From an uncultured Novosphingobium sp. (GTDB lineage Bacteria > Pseudomonadota > Alphaproteobacteria > Sphingomonadales > Sphingomonadaceae): 15,875 nucleotides of DNA. Of the stretch, positions 7,636-14,252 are shown in pieces. Below the pieces are notes generated by a model. It saw only the letters and a program-made list of their open reading frames with translations, ran no database searches and had not been told where the DNA came from. The stretch is taken from the NCBI GenBank assembly GCA_946886075.1, contig CAMPHR010000052.1:1-15875 (forward strand), written 5' to 3'. A program made the translations under genes and the position numbers. Position 1 is the first letter of the stretch; each line of letters opens with the position of its first letter.

Positions 7636-8216
7636 TGGGGAATGATCAGGGTGCGAGCAGGCGATCCCGCCGTCCGGCAAAGCAGCCCGATGAGCAGCTG
7701 AACAGGCTTGCGGCACTCGACGCCGGGAATGCCCTGGCTGTTACGCCCGATCTGTCCGCGATGGCCGACGCCGATCTGATACGTCTGCGCGCGGCGCTCG
7801 ACGTCGAGATGAAGCGACGCAATCTGGCCGTTACGGTGGGCCAGATTGCAGAGCAGCTTGCTATTGGCTTCTTAAACGGGACGGCCGGACGGCCCAATCT
7901 TCAATTGGCGCCGACGGGGACCACCAACGTCGATGCGCTTTCGCGCAGGGGCGAACGATATTCCATCAAAGGCGTGTTGAACGCCAAAAAGACCGGAACG
8001 ATCTATCCAGATACCGTCGATCGGGAGAAGCAGCTTTTTGAATTCCTCCTTGTCGTGAAGGTCGATCGCGATTGGTCTCTCGAAGCGATCTATGAGTTCG
8101 ACTGGAAGACCTTCTGTGAGTGCCGTAGCTGGGACAGCCGTATGAATGCTTGGTACATAGGACTTTCTGGTAAGACCCTGGCTCGCGCCACACGATACGA
8201 TCCGGTCCCGCGTTAG
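7635..8216 (+). CDS. PD-(D/E)XK-like protein resembling DUF6998; possible restriction endonuclease
   Basis: This 193-residue protein starts at ATG 7635, overlapping the vsr stop by one base, with a strong purine tract AGAGGGGAGAGG at 7621-7632; GTG 7632 is an alternative start. After a basic, probably disordered N-terminus (1-20) comes a helical stretch DADLIRLRAALDVEMKRR (45-62), then VTVGQIAEQLAIGFL (67-80, E73), TTNVDAL (96-102, D100), RYSIKGVLNAKK (108-119, K112) and a strand FEFLLVVKVD. The order E...D...x-x-K and the FLLVV strand fit the PD-(D/E)XK nuclease-like fold, and I recall a similar layout in DUF6998 proteins. The residue two before K112 is serine where Glu or Gln is usual, so activity is uncertain. 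Placement after methyltransferase and vsr makes it a candidate cognate restriction enzyme. Confidence 0.72.
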   Translation: MGNDQGASRRSRRPAKQPDEQLNRLAALDAGNALAVTPDLSAMADADLIRLRAALDVEMKRRNLAVTVGQIAEQLAIGFLNGTAGRPNLQLAPTGTTNVDALSRRGERYSIKGVLNAKKTGTIYPDTVDREKQLFEFLLVVKVDRDWSLEAIYEFDWKTFCECRSWDSRMNAWYIGLSGKTLARATRYDPVPR

Positions 8217-8228
8217 GCCGAGGCTACG

Positions 8229-9758
8229 ATGACCTCTGATGCCGAGAATCCGAGCCAAGCCGAACCGCAACATTACATCTGCGACTTGGCCACGTCCCTA
8301 TCGGTGGATTTAGACCAAATCGACTTTTCGACCCTAGGCAAATTGGAAGTGGTCATTCCGCTGCCAAGCTTCGGATCTAGCAATTCCTATATCAGTATTT
8401 GTTCGGACCTGTTGGACGCTGCATGGATCGTCGAACGCTTGGCTCCGCACGCCAAGGCAATTCACGTCGTCGAAGGCAGGAATTCGTACTCGGCGATCCT
8501 TGATTCACCGCGTCCCTCAGTCCTACTTCCTCTGGAGGAAGCCTCTCTGCTCGTCTGCGACGATTTAGAAGATGACGACGCGAACTCTCATCGATTTCAA
8601 AAGATCCGAACAGACGTCTGCGACTTTGAAGAGCAGATCGACACGTACAAGTTCCAGGTGTCCGAGATAATCGATCATTACTGGGCGAATATGCAATCAG
8701 CATATTACGAGCTTCGATATGAAGTTCCTGATTTATTCCGTAATCATATAGAACGATATCCGGAGCACCGTGTGGGCTTCCATCGCAGCGCGGAGAGCTG
8801 GAAACTCAAGGGGCCTACATTCGCATCGCGAGATAGCTGGCTGGTCTGTAGATCGATTGATCTCGACTCGTTTTTTTCCTCGAATGGGCAAGGCTACCGG
8901 CTTGAGGACTTCGTGATCGGTGAAGTTGCAATGGTAGGTTCCCAGGTCCTGGCCATTGCTGCCGAACTGGTGGTCGGGTTCCCCAACGCCGCATACTTTC
9001 GGTCTCGTGTCTGCAGCGGTATCGCTTTACGCGACGACGACGGGCTGCCTGAGTTAGATCTGTTCGCCGGCGAAGGGCCTTTTGTCTCGCCCTATGGAAG
9101 AATACCCGGCCAGGAATACCCACCGTTCGGAGATCTGTGCCTAGTCCATAAAACCGGGACGATGGTCATTGTTGGCACCTCGGACTGGTGGCATCTGTTG
9201 TATGATGCCCAGCCTCTTCCCGAGACCACCGTCAGAGAATTGATGGAACAGTCGGCCGATCTGACTGAGAGGCTCACAGCCAGCATCGGGCTCAGCGGTA
9301 ATCTGGCCTGTTCATGGGATACTCTGAACGACGATGCGTTCGAGACACTTTGCTATGACCTGATATTCAGCAATCCAAAGTTTGACCGAGAGTCCATTAA
9401 GAAAATGGGAAAATCACGAGCCAGGGACGGTGGCCGGGACATCGAAGTGCGGGAGGCGCCCGGCCGTCCCGGTGTGACAGCCCGCAAATGGATTTTCCAG
9501 TGCAAGCTTGTCAAAGGTGGGGCGAGCCTCGGTCGCGGGCGGGTCGTGGATGTGGGTGATATGCTCGATCAGTACCAAGCTCAAGGCTTCGGTATGATGA
9601 CTTCGGCGATTATTGATTCCGGCCTGTACGATAAGATTGAATCGGTCTGCATGAAAAGGGGGGTACAGCAGTATCATTTCTCGAAACTTGAACTTGAGCG
9701 TGCATTGGCCCGAAGCCCTGCGATTCGGAGGCGATATTTCCCAGAGCACTATGGATGA
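8229..9758 (+). CDS. Large protein with C-terminal Mrr-type restriction endonuclease domain
   Basis: The protein has 509 residues; start ATG 8229 with GAGG at 8220-8223, 12 nt after the previous stop. Residues about 350-505 are an Mrr-like PD-(D/E)XK domain: FETLCYDLIF, then ARDGGRDIEV with DGGRDI at 400-405, then KWIFQCKLVKGG with QCK at 424-426, and GFGMMTSAIIDSGLYDKI. Mrr-like enzymes cleave DNA, often modified DNA. Residues 1-350 match nothing I know; they are acidic, with DDLEDDD near 110, and may sense or bind a target. The N-terminal half uses AT-rich codons such as TTA and ATA more than its neighbours do, suggesting separate acquisition. The end overlaps the next gene as ATGA. Confidence 0.85.
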   Translation: MTSDAENPSQAEPQHYICDLATSLSVDLDQIDFSTLGKLEVVIPLPSFGSSNSYISICSDLLDAAWIVERLAPHAKAIHVVEGRNSYSAILDSPRPSVLLPLEEASLLVCDDLEDDDANSHRFQKIRTDVCDFEEQIDTYKFQVSEIIDHYWANMQSAYYELRYEVPDLFRNHIERYPEHRVGFHRSAESWKLKGPTFASRDSWLVCRSIDLDSFFSSNGQGYRLEDFVIGEVAMVGSQVLAIAAELVVGFPNAAYFRSRVCSGIALRDDDGLPELDLFAGEGPFVSPYGRIPGQEYPPFGDLCLVHKTGTMVIVGTSDWWHLLYDAQPLPETTVRELMEQSADLTERLTASIGLSGNLACSWDTLNDDAFETLCYDLIFSNPKFDRESIKKMGKSRARDGGRDIEVREAPGRPGVTARKWIFQCKLVKGGASLGRGRVVDVGDMLDQYQAQGFGMMTSAIIDSGLYDKIESVCMKRGVQQYHFSKLELERALARSPAIRRRYFPEHYG

Positions 9759-11425
9759 ATGGCCAAATCGTGATGACCGCCGAAAAGCGATTGATCGCTC
9801 AGCGTGACCGCTATGTCGAATGCATACGCAAGAGTTGGCAGGGCTATGAGCGGGAACTGCTGATTTCGCTTATCCGGGCGCTGGACGTCGCCGCCTATAT
9901 TCATCACTTCGGCGGGAGTTCCGTAGGCGGAGAGCCTGGCATCCGGCTTCGCGGTGCAGCGACCGCGCTGCGCCCACTTCTCGAGGCCGTCCGGAACAAG
10001 CCCGGCCCAATCCCCTGGTTCCCAAGCAATCCACAATTGACTCCAGCTTTCGACAATCACCTTCTTGCCTGCGGCCATTTCTCGCTTGCGATCCGCTTGG
10101 CCGCCATGGAGCGCTACGGCATGGCAACCGCGAGGATCGTCAGTGACGACCGAATCCTGATCGAGGTGATTTCCGACGCTGAGGAGTATGTCGAGCTCAA
10201 GGCGCAACGTGCTGCCGTTGACCGGGCCTCTGCTGCAATGCGGGCTCGATGGCCGAACCTAGCGGCTGAGCTTCCGGAAGTGCGGCAAAGGCTTACCCGC
10301 TACGGCCGGACGCACATGGGCTGGTTCATCGCCTACGACAATGATCAGTTCCTCGTCGATCATTACCGGACGCAGGCAAGGATTAAGGCTGCCGGCGTGG
10401 TTGAAGCCGAAGCCCTGCCGGCGGCCGGTATGATTGGCGGGCGTCCGTTCAGTGATTGGAGCGAGGCTTCGACCGCCGCCTACGGAACGGTACTGCACCA
10501 CATTGACGCAGCAGCCCGGCTGCGCCAGCGCAAGCCCGAGCTGAACATGCGCGACCTGCTGACGATTTATGCGCGGCGAGACGATCTCGTCGAGGTGCTG
10601 GTCGAACGTGGCAACGATCAGTTGCGGGCGCAGCAACTGATGGCAGGGCTGACACTGGATGCAGAAGGTGCGGCCATCAGCGAAGAGCGGCACGAAATTC
10701 CGCTTCCCTACTATATCGACGCCGGGGAGCACTTCGTTCTCCTGCCGATGTTCGGCGGCCTGATGAATCCGCACGCCGGGCTGCTCGACTTTCTTCGCCG
10801 CACTTATCGTGGCGACTGGGACAGAATCGTGGATGGTCGCGAAAACGTCTTCCGTGAGGATCTTCGACGGCTGCTGCCTGAGCCCAGGTACAGGGTGCTC
10901 GAAAAGGGACTTAAGCTGCGCCGAAAAGACAGATCGACCCTCACCGACGCCGACGCAGTGGTTCTGGATCGTCAGACAGGCATCGTCGTGTTCGTGCAGA
11001 TGAAATGGTACGATGTTTACGGCTTCAGCCTGGTAGAGCGCGACAGTCGCAGGGAGAACCTGCTGACGAAGGGCAACGAGTGGGTCGACAAGGTCCACAA
11101 GTGGATCGATGGTCGGACCTGCGCGGAGATTTCCAGAACCTATGGCTGGGGTGAAGCCGCAGACTCTGCGCCCCAACTCCTGGTCATGGCTCGGCACTCC
11201 AGTCAGTTCGCTGGGGAGACACGATATGACGCCCGCGCATCGTGGACGAGTTGGCATGCATTGACCGAAGAAATGAACAACGCCGCCTGCGACGGGTTCG
11301 TTGCGGCTATTGCCGCAAGCCGAAGGCAGAAACCGGGTCGGAATGATCCTGGCGGTACGTCGATCATCGAGGTTCCGGGCATAACCGTTGAGGTGCGTAC
11401 TGCCGCGCTAGCCCCAAGCGGCTGA
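9755..11425 (+). CDS. Uncharacterised 556-aa protein with nuclease-like (PD-(D/E)XK) C-terminal domain
   Basis: The ATG at 9755 overlaps the stop of the Mrr-type gene (ATGA), so the two are coupled and may form one functional pair. Residues 1-370 are mostly helical and unassigned. The C-terminal part has YRVLEKGLKLRRK (379-391), then LTDADAVVLDRQTGIVVFVQ (396-415) followed by MKWYDVYG. Residues D398/D400 and Q415-x-K417 fit a PD-(D/E)XK active site of the D...QxK type. I recall similar unnamed proteins with a DxDAVVxDRxTG...QxKW pattern, but no established function. There is no membrane segment or ATPase motif. The last residues are low in complexity. It closes the operon; 245 bases without an evident gene follow. 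Confidence 0.78.
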   Translation: MNGQIVMTAEKRLIAQRDRYVECIRKSWQGYERELLISLIRALDVAAYIHHFGGSSVGGEPGIRLRGAATALRPLLEAVRNKPGPIPWFPSNPQLTPAFDNHLLACGHFSLAIRLAAMERYGMATARIVSDDRILIEVISDAEEYVELKAQRAAVDRASAAMRARWPNLAAELPEVRQRLTRYGRTHMGWFIAYDNDQFLVDHYRTQARIKAAGVVEAEALPAAGMIGGRPFSDWSEASTAAYGTVLHHIDAAARLRQRKPELNMRDLLTIYARRDDLVEVLVERGNDQLRAQQLMAGLTLDAEGAAISEERHEIPLPYYIDAGEHFVLLPMFGGLMNPHAGLLDFLRRTYRGDWDRIVDGRENVFREDLRRLLPEPRYRVLEKGLKLRRKDRSTLTDADAVVLDRQTGIVVFVQMKWYDVYGFSLVERDSRRENLLTKGNEWVDKVHKWIDGRTCAEISRTYGWGEAADSAPQLLVMARHSSQFAGETRYDARASWTSWHALTEEMNNAACDGFVAAIAASRRQKPGRNDPGGTSIIEVPGITVEVRTAALAPSG

Positions 11426-11669
11426 GCGCGAGCGGACCGGCGCCATCTTCAAATTTAGGCGAGCTGACTGCTCGCTACCGGCGAAGTCTTGAGAGCCTCG
11501 TCGCAACCTCAATGCAATTAGATTGCAGACGGCTTCGCCTCGATCGCCAACCCGCGTTACTTGCCATCGCCCTTGTCGTCAGATCGCAGCTGGCGACACC
11601 GCTAGGGGGCACCTTTGCGCATGCGTCAAGCGGAGCTAGGCTGAGCCGATAACCGCACCGGATAGCATC
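11426..11669. other. Intergenic gap with two small inverted repeats, no gene seen
   Basis: A GCGAGC-TGACT-GCTCGC stem-loop lies at 11459-11475, 34 bases after the operon stop; it has no T-tract, so it is at best a weak terminator. A second perfect dyad is at 11513-11527 and is listed separately. No credible reading frame or RNA gene was found. Confidence 0.5.
11513..11527. repeat. Perfect 6-3-6 inverted repeat (possible operator)
   Basis: TGCAAT (11513-11518) and ATTGCA (11522-11527) are exact inverted complements around TAG, in a locally AT-rich stretch about 140 nt upstream of the 162-aa gene. It shares the TGCA core with the dyad at 4838-4854 but is not the same sequence. It could be a protein-binding site; chance is not excluded. 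Confidence 0.35.
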
Positions 11670-12158
11670 GTGTCGGTCGGATCAAGCAAGGCGCGAAAAG
11701 GCTTGGCCGCCTTCTTCGACGAAGAACCGCCCGTCCTGCGCTTCGACGAGCTCGCTTTTCTCCAGGGTAGTGATAATCCGGTGGGGCTCGCCCGATACAT
11801 GGCATCGACGCTAGGCTCGCCCTCAGAGCTGATCGAGCGGTATCACGAACAGATTGAAGCCGACATACTAGACGCAGTGCTCACGCAACCGGAGCGCTAC
11901 GATCTCTATCAACCGCTGCAGGATCTTTCTCAGAATACGCGGATCGAGGGTGCCGATATCAGCATCGATCGGGTCACCCGTCAGCCGGGATATTGCCTCC
12001 GATTCGAAGGTTCGCTTCAACTGGCCGTCGAGCTCAACTATGGTGATGGCGACGTCGACATGAGCGACTATTATCCCGGCACCTTCCTCTACGAGGTCAG
12101 CCCGGACGGCGGCCGGCTCATCAAGGCGAGCACCGACACCAGCAGCTTCTATCGATGA
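11670..12158 (+). CDS. Hypothetical protein, 162 aa
   Basis: No family is recognised. The only possible start is GTG 11670: an in-frame TAG lies at 11637 and no other start codon lies between. The Shine-Dalgarno is weak (GGAT at 11660-11663). The protein is acidic and soluble-looking, with FFDEEPPVLRFDELAFLQ near the N-terminus, a helical middle (SELIERYHEQIEADILDAVL) and a C-terminal stretch that reads like a small beta-rich domain (YCLRFEGSLQLAVELNYGDG, then YYPGTFLYEVSPDGGRLIKA). Codon use is normal and the frame is clean, so I take it as real. It ends 2 nt from the stop of the convergent DUF6602 gene, with no terminator between them. A defence-related role is guessed only from location. 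Confidence 0.7.
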   Translation: MSVGSSKARKGLAAFFDEEPPVLRFDELAFLQGSDNPVGLARYMASTLGSPSELIERYHEQIEADILDAVLTQPERYDLYQPLQDLSQNTRIEGADISIDRVTRQPGYCLRFEGSLQLAVELNYGDGDVDMSDYYPGTFLYEVSPDGGRLIKASTDTSSFYR

Positions 12159-12160
12159 AG

Positions 12161-13039
12161 CTACATTCCGCTGTGCGGGACATAGCCGAGTTCAGATGCG
12201 TCCGCGAAGGTTCGCTGACGGAATGACGCGAAGCCCGGCCGCCGCTTCTCGTCCATCCGGGTTGGATCATAATAGACCGACATGAGGCTTTGAAGGAGAC
12301 GCTGGAGAGGGATGTGCGTTTCCGTTCGACAATCGACCGCGATGTAACGGGCGCCGGCATCGCCGCCATTGTCGATCCGCGTCTTGAACACGCAGGTGCG
12401 GGAGAGCACCGATACCTCGTTAACCATCGGATCGAATGCCGCTCCAGCATGTACGGCGCGAACGGCCGTAAAGATTCGCTCGTTTAGCTTCGTGTCGCTC
12501 GCCTCCTTCGCGGCGAAAGCCATCAGCGCGGTGAAAGGTCCTCGACGTCCCGAGGCGCGACAAAGATCCGCAGCGCCTTTCAGCGCCGTGATCTCGTCTC
12601 CGATATCCTGGTCATATAGGGTCTTCTTGACCGAGATGACGCCGATCACGCCTTCCGGCGGGACGATGCAGAACTCCTCGAATTGTTCGAACACCGGATA
12701 GGCATCCATGTCATAGACTATGATGTCGAGCTGGGAGCTGTGCCGATCGGGATACTCAGTCACGCGAGCGGTGTCCTGCACGCCGGTCTTCGTCGCGGGG
12801 CACAGGATAAATCCCGAAACAGCGCGCAGATTGGCCGGCAGATGCTTATTGAGAAAGGTGCGCACGAGAGCCTCGATATATCGCCCCTCTTCGCCCCGAT
12901 GGGCCGCTCCGCTCGTCTTGTCATGCGGCAGCAGGGTCTCGATCACCTTGTATCTTTGAAGCAGTGTATCGGCTTCGATCGCAAAGAAATCTCGAACGCG
13001 AAGTCCCTTGCCCACATTGTGCAGGCTACCGTCAGTCAT
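12161..13039 (-). CDS. DUF6602 family protein (PD-(D/E)XK-like, defence-island associated)
   Basis: The protein has 292 residues from ATG at 13039. The frame extends to another ATG at 13144 (327 residues), but that has no Shine-Dalgarno, whereas a GATGAGAG stretch precedes 13039 and the known family begins near its RDFFAIEADTLLQRYKVIE (16-34). Diagnostic features are LLPHDKTSGAAHRGEEGRY (36-54), FLNKHLPANLRAVSGFIL (62-79), SSQLDIIVYD (101-110) and PPEGVIGVISVKKTLYDQ (127-144). DUF6602 resembles PD-(D/E)XK nucleases, with D105 and K138 at the expected places; the usual E in the ExK pair is serine (S136), so catalysis is doubtful. It is convergent with the 162-aa gene. The biochemical function of the family is not established to my knowledge. 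Confidence 0.82.
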   Translation of the reverse strand: MTDGSLHNVGKGLRVRDFFAIEADTLLQRYKVIETLLPHDKTSGAAHRGEEGRYIEALVRTFLNKHLPANLRAVSGFILCPATKTGVQDTARVTEYPDRHSSQLDIIVYDMDAYPVFEQFEEFCIVPPEGVIGVISVKKTLYDQDIGDEITALKGAADLCRASGRRGPFTALMAFAAKEASDTKLNERIFTAVRAVHAGAAFDPMVNEVSVLSRTCVFKTRIDNGGDAGARYIAVDCRTETHIPLQRLLQSLMSVYYDPTRMDEKRRPGFASFRQRTFADASELGYVPHSGM

Positions 13040-13247
13040 CAGTAGATCACTCTCATCTAAGCTGGTGCCACACACTTGGCGGAGGGATAGCCAGCAGCCG
13101 ACCCCGTCTGGAGAATTTTGCGCGAAGTAGCAATCGCCCGTCATCGGAGCTTAAACGTCGGCGACGTTCGGTACCGCGAGATGTGGCCGGGTCCGCACAA
13201 ACGGGGTAGGAGAAACATAGCATCACATGAACGAGTGCCGGCCCATC

Positions 13248-13271
13248 GGGTTCGAGTTCGGGTTCGGGTTG
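13248..13271. repeat. Short tandem hexamer repeat (GGGTTC-type, 4 units)
   Basis: Four hexamer units lie in a row: GGGTTC, GAGTTC, GGGTTC, GGGTTG. It is imperfect but clear. It lies in the non-genic border region and has no evident function; slippage is the likely origin. Confidence 0.6.
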
Positions 13272-13351
13272 CCTAGATGACCGAGACGGGGCGCGAGGCA
13301 GATTGTCCGCTCGTTGTGACCCGAATGGCAGCTTCTGGCGCGAGCGGTCAT

Positions 13352-13624
13352 TCAAAATTCGATATGCGGGTTGTCCGGGTCTAGTCGGAAGCTGCCGTGT
13401 CCGGCAACCAATCCGCGAGAGCAGCCATCTAGGTTGATTGCCTCAACGCTGCCCCAACGGACCCATCTTACGCCGCCACTGTTCTGGCAGAAGGTCATCG
13501 CCTTCACATCTCAGTAACACGGTCGGGACTCGAACTTAACGTCCAAGAAGATCCAGCCTTTTCCACGAATAAAGAATGTGCTATAGGGGGCTCCGGCGAT
13601 CAAAAGGATCGATGATTCTGCTTG
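13352..13624 (-). pseudogene. Minus-strand coding-like stretch interrupted by an in-frame TGA
   Basis: Read on the minus strand, the frame is open from 13624 to 13514 and contains APYSTFFIRGKGWIFLDVKF. It then meets TGA (13511-13513) and continues for 52 codons to a second stop at 13352-13354, ending GLVAGHGSFRLDPDNPHIEF. Both halves have protein-like composition. The only start for the first half is TTG 13603. The second half alone could start at ATG 13498 (48 residues), preceded by GAAGG. So this is either a degraded gene with one nonsense codon or a genuine small gene downstream of a fragment. No family is recognised. Confidence 0.35.
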
Positions 13625-13635
13625 TCAGATCAGTT

Positions 13636-13658
13636 GCTTGACTGAACACAAGTCAAGC
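13636..13658. repeat. Perfect 8-bp stem hairpin
   Basis: GCTTGACT (13636-13643) and AGTCAAGC (13651-13658) pair exactly around a 7-nt loop. It lies just upstream, in minus-strand terms, of the broken frame at 13352-13624. It has no T-tract on either side, so an operator or recombinase-related site is as likely as a terminator. Confidence 0.5.
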
Positions 13659-13820
13659 TCTTCTGGCACCATTTGTTCTTCCGGCATCGTCCGGGGACAG
13701 CCGAAAAGTGGCTGACCTCGCATAGTTTCGTCACGTTAGCCGGTCTGCCCCATGCGGATATATAGAGATGCGGCTACGTCGAGGGGTATCGCGCCGTCCT
13801 TTTGCAACGACGAACACTGA

Positions 13821-13937
13821 TTGCCCCTGGTCGCCAAGGTGGATAAGGCCAAACCGCGTGAGCGGGACTAGGGCTAGCTGATCGCGGCGGGCTCTCTCTG
13901 ACTCTTGCGACCGATCGAGCGAAGCTGGGCATCTCAA
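13821..13937 (+). pseudogene. Remnant of a tyrosine integrase N-terminus (Arm DNA-binding type), frameshifted
   Basis: From TTG 13821 the frame gives MPLVAKVDKAKPRERD (initiator counted as M), close to the usual opening of P4-type integrases (M-x-L-t-d...AKPrerd-Y). A TAG at 13869 follows. Shifting frame there gives GLADRGGLSL, matching the family's kLaDggGLyL, and the first frame then resumes with LLRPIERSWAS (W at 13926), matching L-x-V-R-P-x-G-x-K-x-W. Two compensating frame changes recover a consistent integrase Arm domain of about 36 residues; the catalytic domain is absent. It is a decayed relic and cannot be functional. Confidence 0.5.
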
Positions 13938-14121
13938 CCTTCGGCTTTTGGGTCATGCCAAAATCACGCGCCCGCAAAGCAAAGAATCCGAGGCTGATGC
14001 TTCGCGTGTTCATCCAGCCGCAGAGGAGAATGCTGCTTTGGGCGACCCTCTTGCGAATGATGCCATCGGCTTTGCGCCAGCACAGCTTTACACAATGTTG
14101 CGACAGCCTTTTCACGCTTAA
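13882..14121 (+). pseudogene. Coding-like tail fragment, origin unknown
   Basis: This frame opens after a TGA at 13879 and has no usable start codon near its beginning. Its last part reads AALGDPLANDAIGFAPAQLY followed by TMLRQPFHA and a TAA at 14119-14121. The composition is protein-like, unlike the rest of the gap. It overlaps the integrase remnant in another frame. It may be a fragment of a different gene joined to the relic; I cannot name it. Confidence 0.25.
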
Positions 14122-14196
14122 GATTCAGCGCCTGTTTTGATGTCTTTTCGCGTCCCGAATATGGCGGTGACAGGCCGCTTAGAAGGCTCAGATCGC

Positions 14197-14222
14197 TTGA
14201 CAATAAAATGCAAGATTAATAC
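14197..14222 (+). promoter_or_regulatory. Possible promoter for coq4
   Basis: A consensus -35 hexamer TTGACA lies at 14197-14202 in an AT-rich stretch about 50 nt before the coq4 start. The -10 is unclear: TAATAC (14217-14222) is only 14 nt away, which is short. The evidence is the perfect -35 and the local AT-richness only. Confidence 0.3.
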
Positions 14223-14252
14223 CGGAATAGAAATTTTGGATCACTACGCCGC

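Larger units (their letters stand above)
13145..14252. other. 1.1-kb stretch without an intact long gene; decayed island border
   Basis: No full-length gene with proper signals lies here. The frames read as broken coding fragments on both strands (listed separately: 13352-13624 minus, 13821-13937 plus, 13882-14121 plus), together with a hexamer repeat, a hairpin and a TTGACA hexamer before coq4. No tRNA, CRISPR or complete insertion sequence was seen. The mix of remnants fits an old integration boundary between the defence genes and the metabolic genes. Confidence 0.5.

Noticed and set aside
10259..11257. 332-codon open frame on the minus strand
   Set aside because: Antisense shadow of the 556-aa gene, which has the better composition and a coupled start.
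11459..11475. Intrinsic terminator after the defence operon
   Set aside because: The 6-bp stem is perfect but no T-run follows it, so it does not meet the usual pattern.
13511..13513. TGA read as selenocysteine
   Set aside because: I see no SECIS-like hairpin immediately downstream and no selenoprotein family; a nonsense mutation or two separate frames is simpler.
13774..14115. 113-codon open frame on the minus strand in the border region
   Set aside because: Its composition (RSVARVRESPPRSASPSP) looks like an antisense reading of the integrase relic.
13145..14252. tRNA gene, CRISPR array or complete insertion sequence
   Set aside because: No cloverleaf-like sequence, no regularly spaced repeats, and no transposase or terminal inverted repeats could be found by eye.
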